DNA of 64,000 nucleotides from Trichobilharzia regenti. Taxonomy: Eukaryota; Platyhelminthes; Trematoda; Strigeidida; Schistosomatidae. Where the stretch lies: contig OX235266.1 in NCBI GenBank assembly GCA_944472135.2, positions 17,773,925 through 17,837,924 of the forward strand, given 5' to 3'. Of this stretch, positions 62,129 through 64,000 are shown in pieces. The translations under genes and the position numbers were made by a program. Within the stretch, counting starts at the first letter, position 1. Every line of letters begins with the position of its first letter. The notes below the pieces were generated by a model. That model did not search any database and had not been told where the DNA came from. It saw only the letters and a program-made list of their open reading frames with translations.

Positions 62129-63117
62129 TTATCCAATATCACAGAGAAGTCTAAGCTGTCGGAGGGGCTTCTCATCGAGCACTAGATCACTTCGGATCCA
62201 TACATTTTGGTCATTTAATTCGTATTCAATCCAACTACAATTTTCTAGCTGTAAGTGCTCAAATTTATGGTAGGTAATAAGACCGCTTTATTTTATTGCG
62301 TTTGACTGTTAGCAGGTGGAACTGAGATAGAATCCAAGACACATTGACTGAAAAACACGAGAAAAACAAAAATCATTTAGCCCTCATTTAACTTAAAAAC
62401 GTCTCACTTCGGATATGAAAAGTGCTTAGTAAACTTTCCCAGTAAGCTACAGTCGATTCTTCCCGATTTTCCTGTTTTGAAACTCTTATCATTTACACAC
62501 ATGTCTACTTAATACCTAATTAAGTAGTGCGTATTTTATTGTTAAAGTTTATAATTGATGTGACCATGATTTCTTATCAAGATATTACTGAGTAGTTCCA
62601 CAAACACGTATTTATATTAATAACGGTTGTTTTGAAATAAATAAATTCTGACATTTCGTTCGGGAAAATTGATCTGTGTAATAAGTGCTCATTGGCCGAA
62701 GTGTAAAAACGCTAAATTTTAAGCGAGGTTCGCCTCAACTCAATCATTGAAACTTATGGTAAGCTGTTTCTTTCTAGACTAGTATGTATATATGACCAAA
62801 CAACAATCTCTGACTCGAACATCAGGTTCATAACGAAATTTGTATTCGTATGCCCGTATTTTCGACGACTTGATTTTCCTCCTCTGTTCAAAAGTATTTC
62901 ACAGCGAAAAGGATTCCCCAAACTAATAATAAGAAACTCCTATTCCACGAATTCAGGTTTAGAGATATTTAGTCACCGACTTTATTGGATATTGAAGGTG
63001 GTAACTTATAAATTGTCATACTTTAGTAGTCATAAGTTCTGTCTGATACAATAGACGAGTAACATGTGTGACACGAAACTGATGTCCCACTTTGGAAAGA
63101 AGCGGCACTGATTCAAT
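62129..63117. other. no gene seen
   Basis: AT-rich anonymous DNA. Confidence 0.45.
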
Positions 63118-63304
63118 ATTTGATTTGATTACAGCTTGATGCCACACCGTATCTTCGTTACAAGGGTGGAATTTTTAGCATGTGATATCAGTAGCCCAAA
63201 TTTTGCTGGCCGACCATAGATATCAGGTGTGTGTCGGCAGGGGATCGGACCTCGGACTATATGCATGGTCGACAAGAGGCCTAACCACTGTGCCACCGAC
63301 GCAC
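63118..63304 (-). mobile_element. SINE-A copy, full length
   Basis: Minus strand: AGTGCGTCGGTGGCACAGTG head, GGTCCGATCCCCTGCC, CCTGATATCTATGGTCGG, tail CATGCTAAAAATTCCACCC and ATCAAGCTGTAATCAAA. Confidence 0.8.
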
Positions 63305-63459
63305 TATAATCGAGAATCTAATGAATGCCTGTCCCAACGTCCGAACGAACTGACCGCCCAGAATCATTTACAGAGTGGACAGAAATCTTCCAAATGCAGT
63401 GTATTTCCGACTTCGTTGTTCTTCGGAAGACGTCGCAACATGAATCAAATAGCCGAAGT
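63305..63459. other. no gene seen
   Basis: Short anonymous stretch between SINE-A and RTE. Confidence 0.4.
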
Positions 63460-64000
63460 TAGATTATTTATTATTATTTTATCCTTTAATTCCTTGAGGA
63501 ACATAGGGCTTCAGCCGCCCAAGTCTCCATTGCCTTCGGTTTTCTGTCAACTTTTTCACCAGCTCCAAGTCTGCCCACATGCTTTCATCTCCTCTTCACA
63601 TGACCTCCTCCAAGCCACCCTCGCACCGACGATCAACTCGCCGCTTCCCTTTCGGGTTCCACTCGAACGATGGCTTGTCTAGTGATGACACTTGATGGTT
63701 TCCTCAGCGTATGGCCACCAATCCATCTCCATTTCTTCTTGCCTATTTGTTGCACAATCGGTTCCTGGTTGGTTCGCTCCCACAGACCCCTAATTATTGC
63801 TGATCTCTTCATGCCAGCCATCTGATCTTCAGTATTGAGCGAAGACAACTGTTAATGAAGGTCTGAAGTTTGTTTGAGATGCTCTTTATGACGCGCTGGC
63901 CGAGTCTCTGATCCGTATAGTAGCACTGACTGACTTCGCATTGGAGTTGAAAATCCGAATCTTATTTTTAATGATGGGTGCTGTTGACCTCCACACAGAC
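63460..64000 (-). mobile_element. RTE-like LINE C-terminus and 3' end, runs off window
   Basis: The plus strand shows TTCCTTGAGGAACATAGGGC (3' hairpin), the TTCGGGTTCCACTCGAACGA region, and further on NVKSVLLYG-type complement near 63900-64000. Minus-strand codons include [20 protein letters not shown] and [20 protein letters not shown]. It continues beyond the window. Confidence 0.7.

Overview
This window looks like intergenic or heterochromatic DNA of a trematode flatworm, most likely a schistosome; the species cannot be fixed from sequence alone. The evidence is AT-rich DNA full of decayed Penelope-like elements (PLEs), RTE/SR2-like and CR1-like non-LTR retrotransposons, and tRNA-headed SINEs. 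Several SINEs carry hammerhead-ribozyme-like cores of the schistosome Sm-alpha type. I find no intact single-copy host protein gene. The only recognisable host-derived gene is a strongly diverged histone H4 copy at 18.3-18.6 kb.

Layout. 0-5 kb: PLE and RTE remains, including a long PLE with a SINE inserted in it. 5-11 kb: SINE-B copies, RTE and PLE tails. 11-17 kb: CR1-like tail, a solo LTR, SINE-C and an Sm-alpha relative. 17-18.7 kb: RTE fragment, then SINE-A lying immediately 3' of the H4 copy. 19-24 kb: RTE and CR1-like fragments and a PLE. 24-39 kb: more PLE, SINE, RTE and CR1-like pieces, with two PLEs flanked by inverted copies of their own tails. 39-52 kb: RTE tails on both strands, solo LTRs, a CR1-like copy and a foldback element. 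52-55.1 kb: a nearly full CR1-like LINE on the minus strand. 55.16-57.87 kb: a young, compact LTR retrotransposon with gag and protease but no RT, RNase H or integrase. 58-64 kb: a chimeric SINE, a PLE reverse transcriptase, an alternating-orientation SINE-B cluster and an RTE tail running off the end.

How the parts relate. SINE-A ends in a sequence nearly identical to the 3' end of the CR1-like LINE. SINE-C ends in the same small hairpin tail as the RTE-like LINE. This suggests each SINE is copied by a different LINE machinery present in the window. The histone H4 copy ends in an intact histone stem-loop plus five bases, after which SINE-A begins; this fits a template jump from SINE RNA onto processed H4 mRNA. 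The LTR element appears to depend on enzymes supplied in trans. Hammerhead-like cores recur in the SINEs and at PLE tails.

Family labels (PLE-1 to PLE-6, SINE-A to SINE-E, RTE-like, CR1-like) are local names used here. Fragment boundaries are read by eye and may be off by tens of bases.
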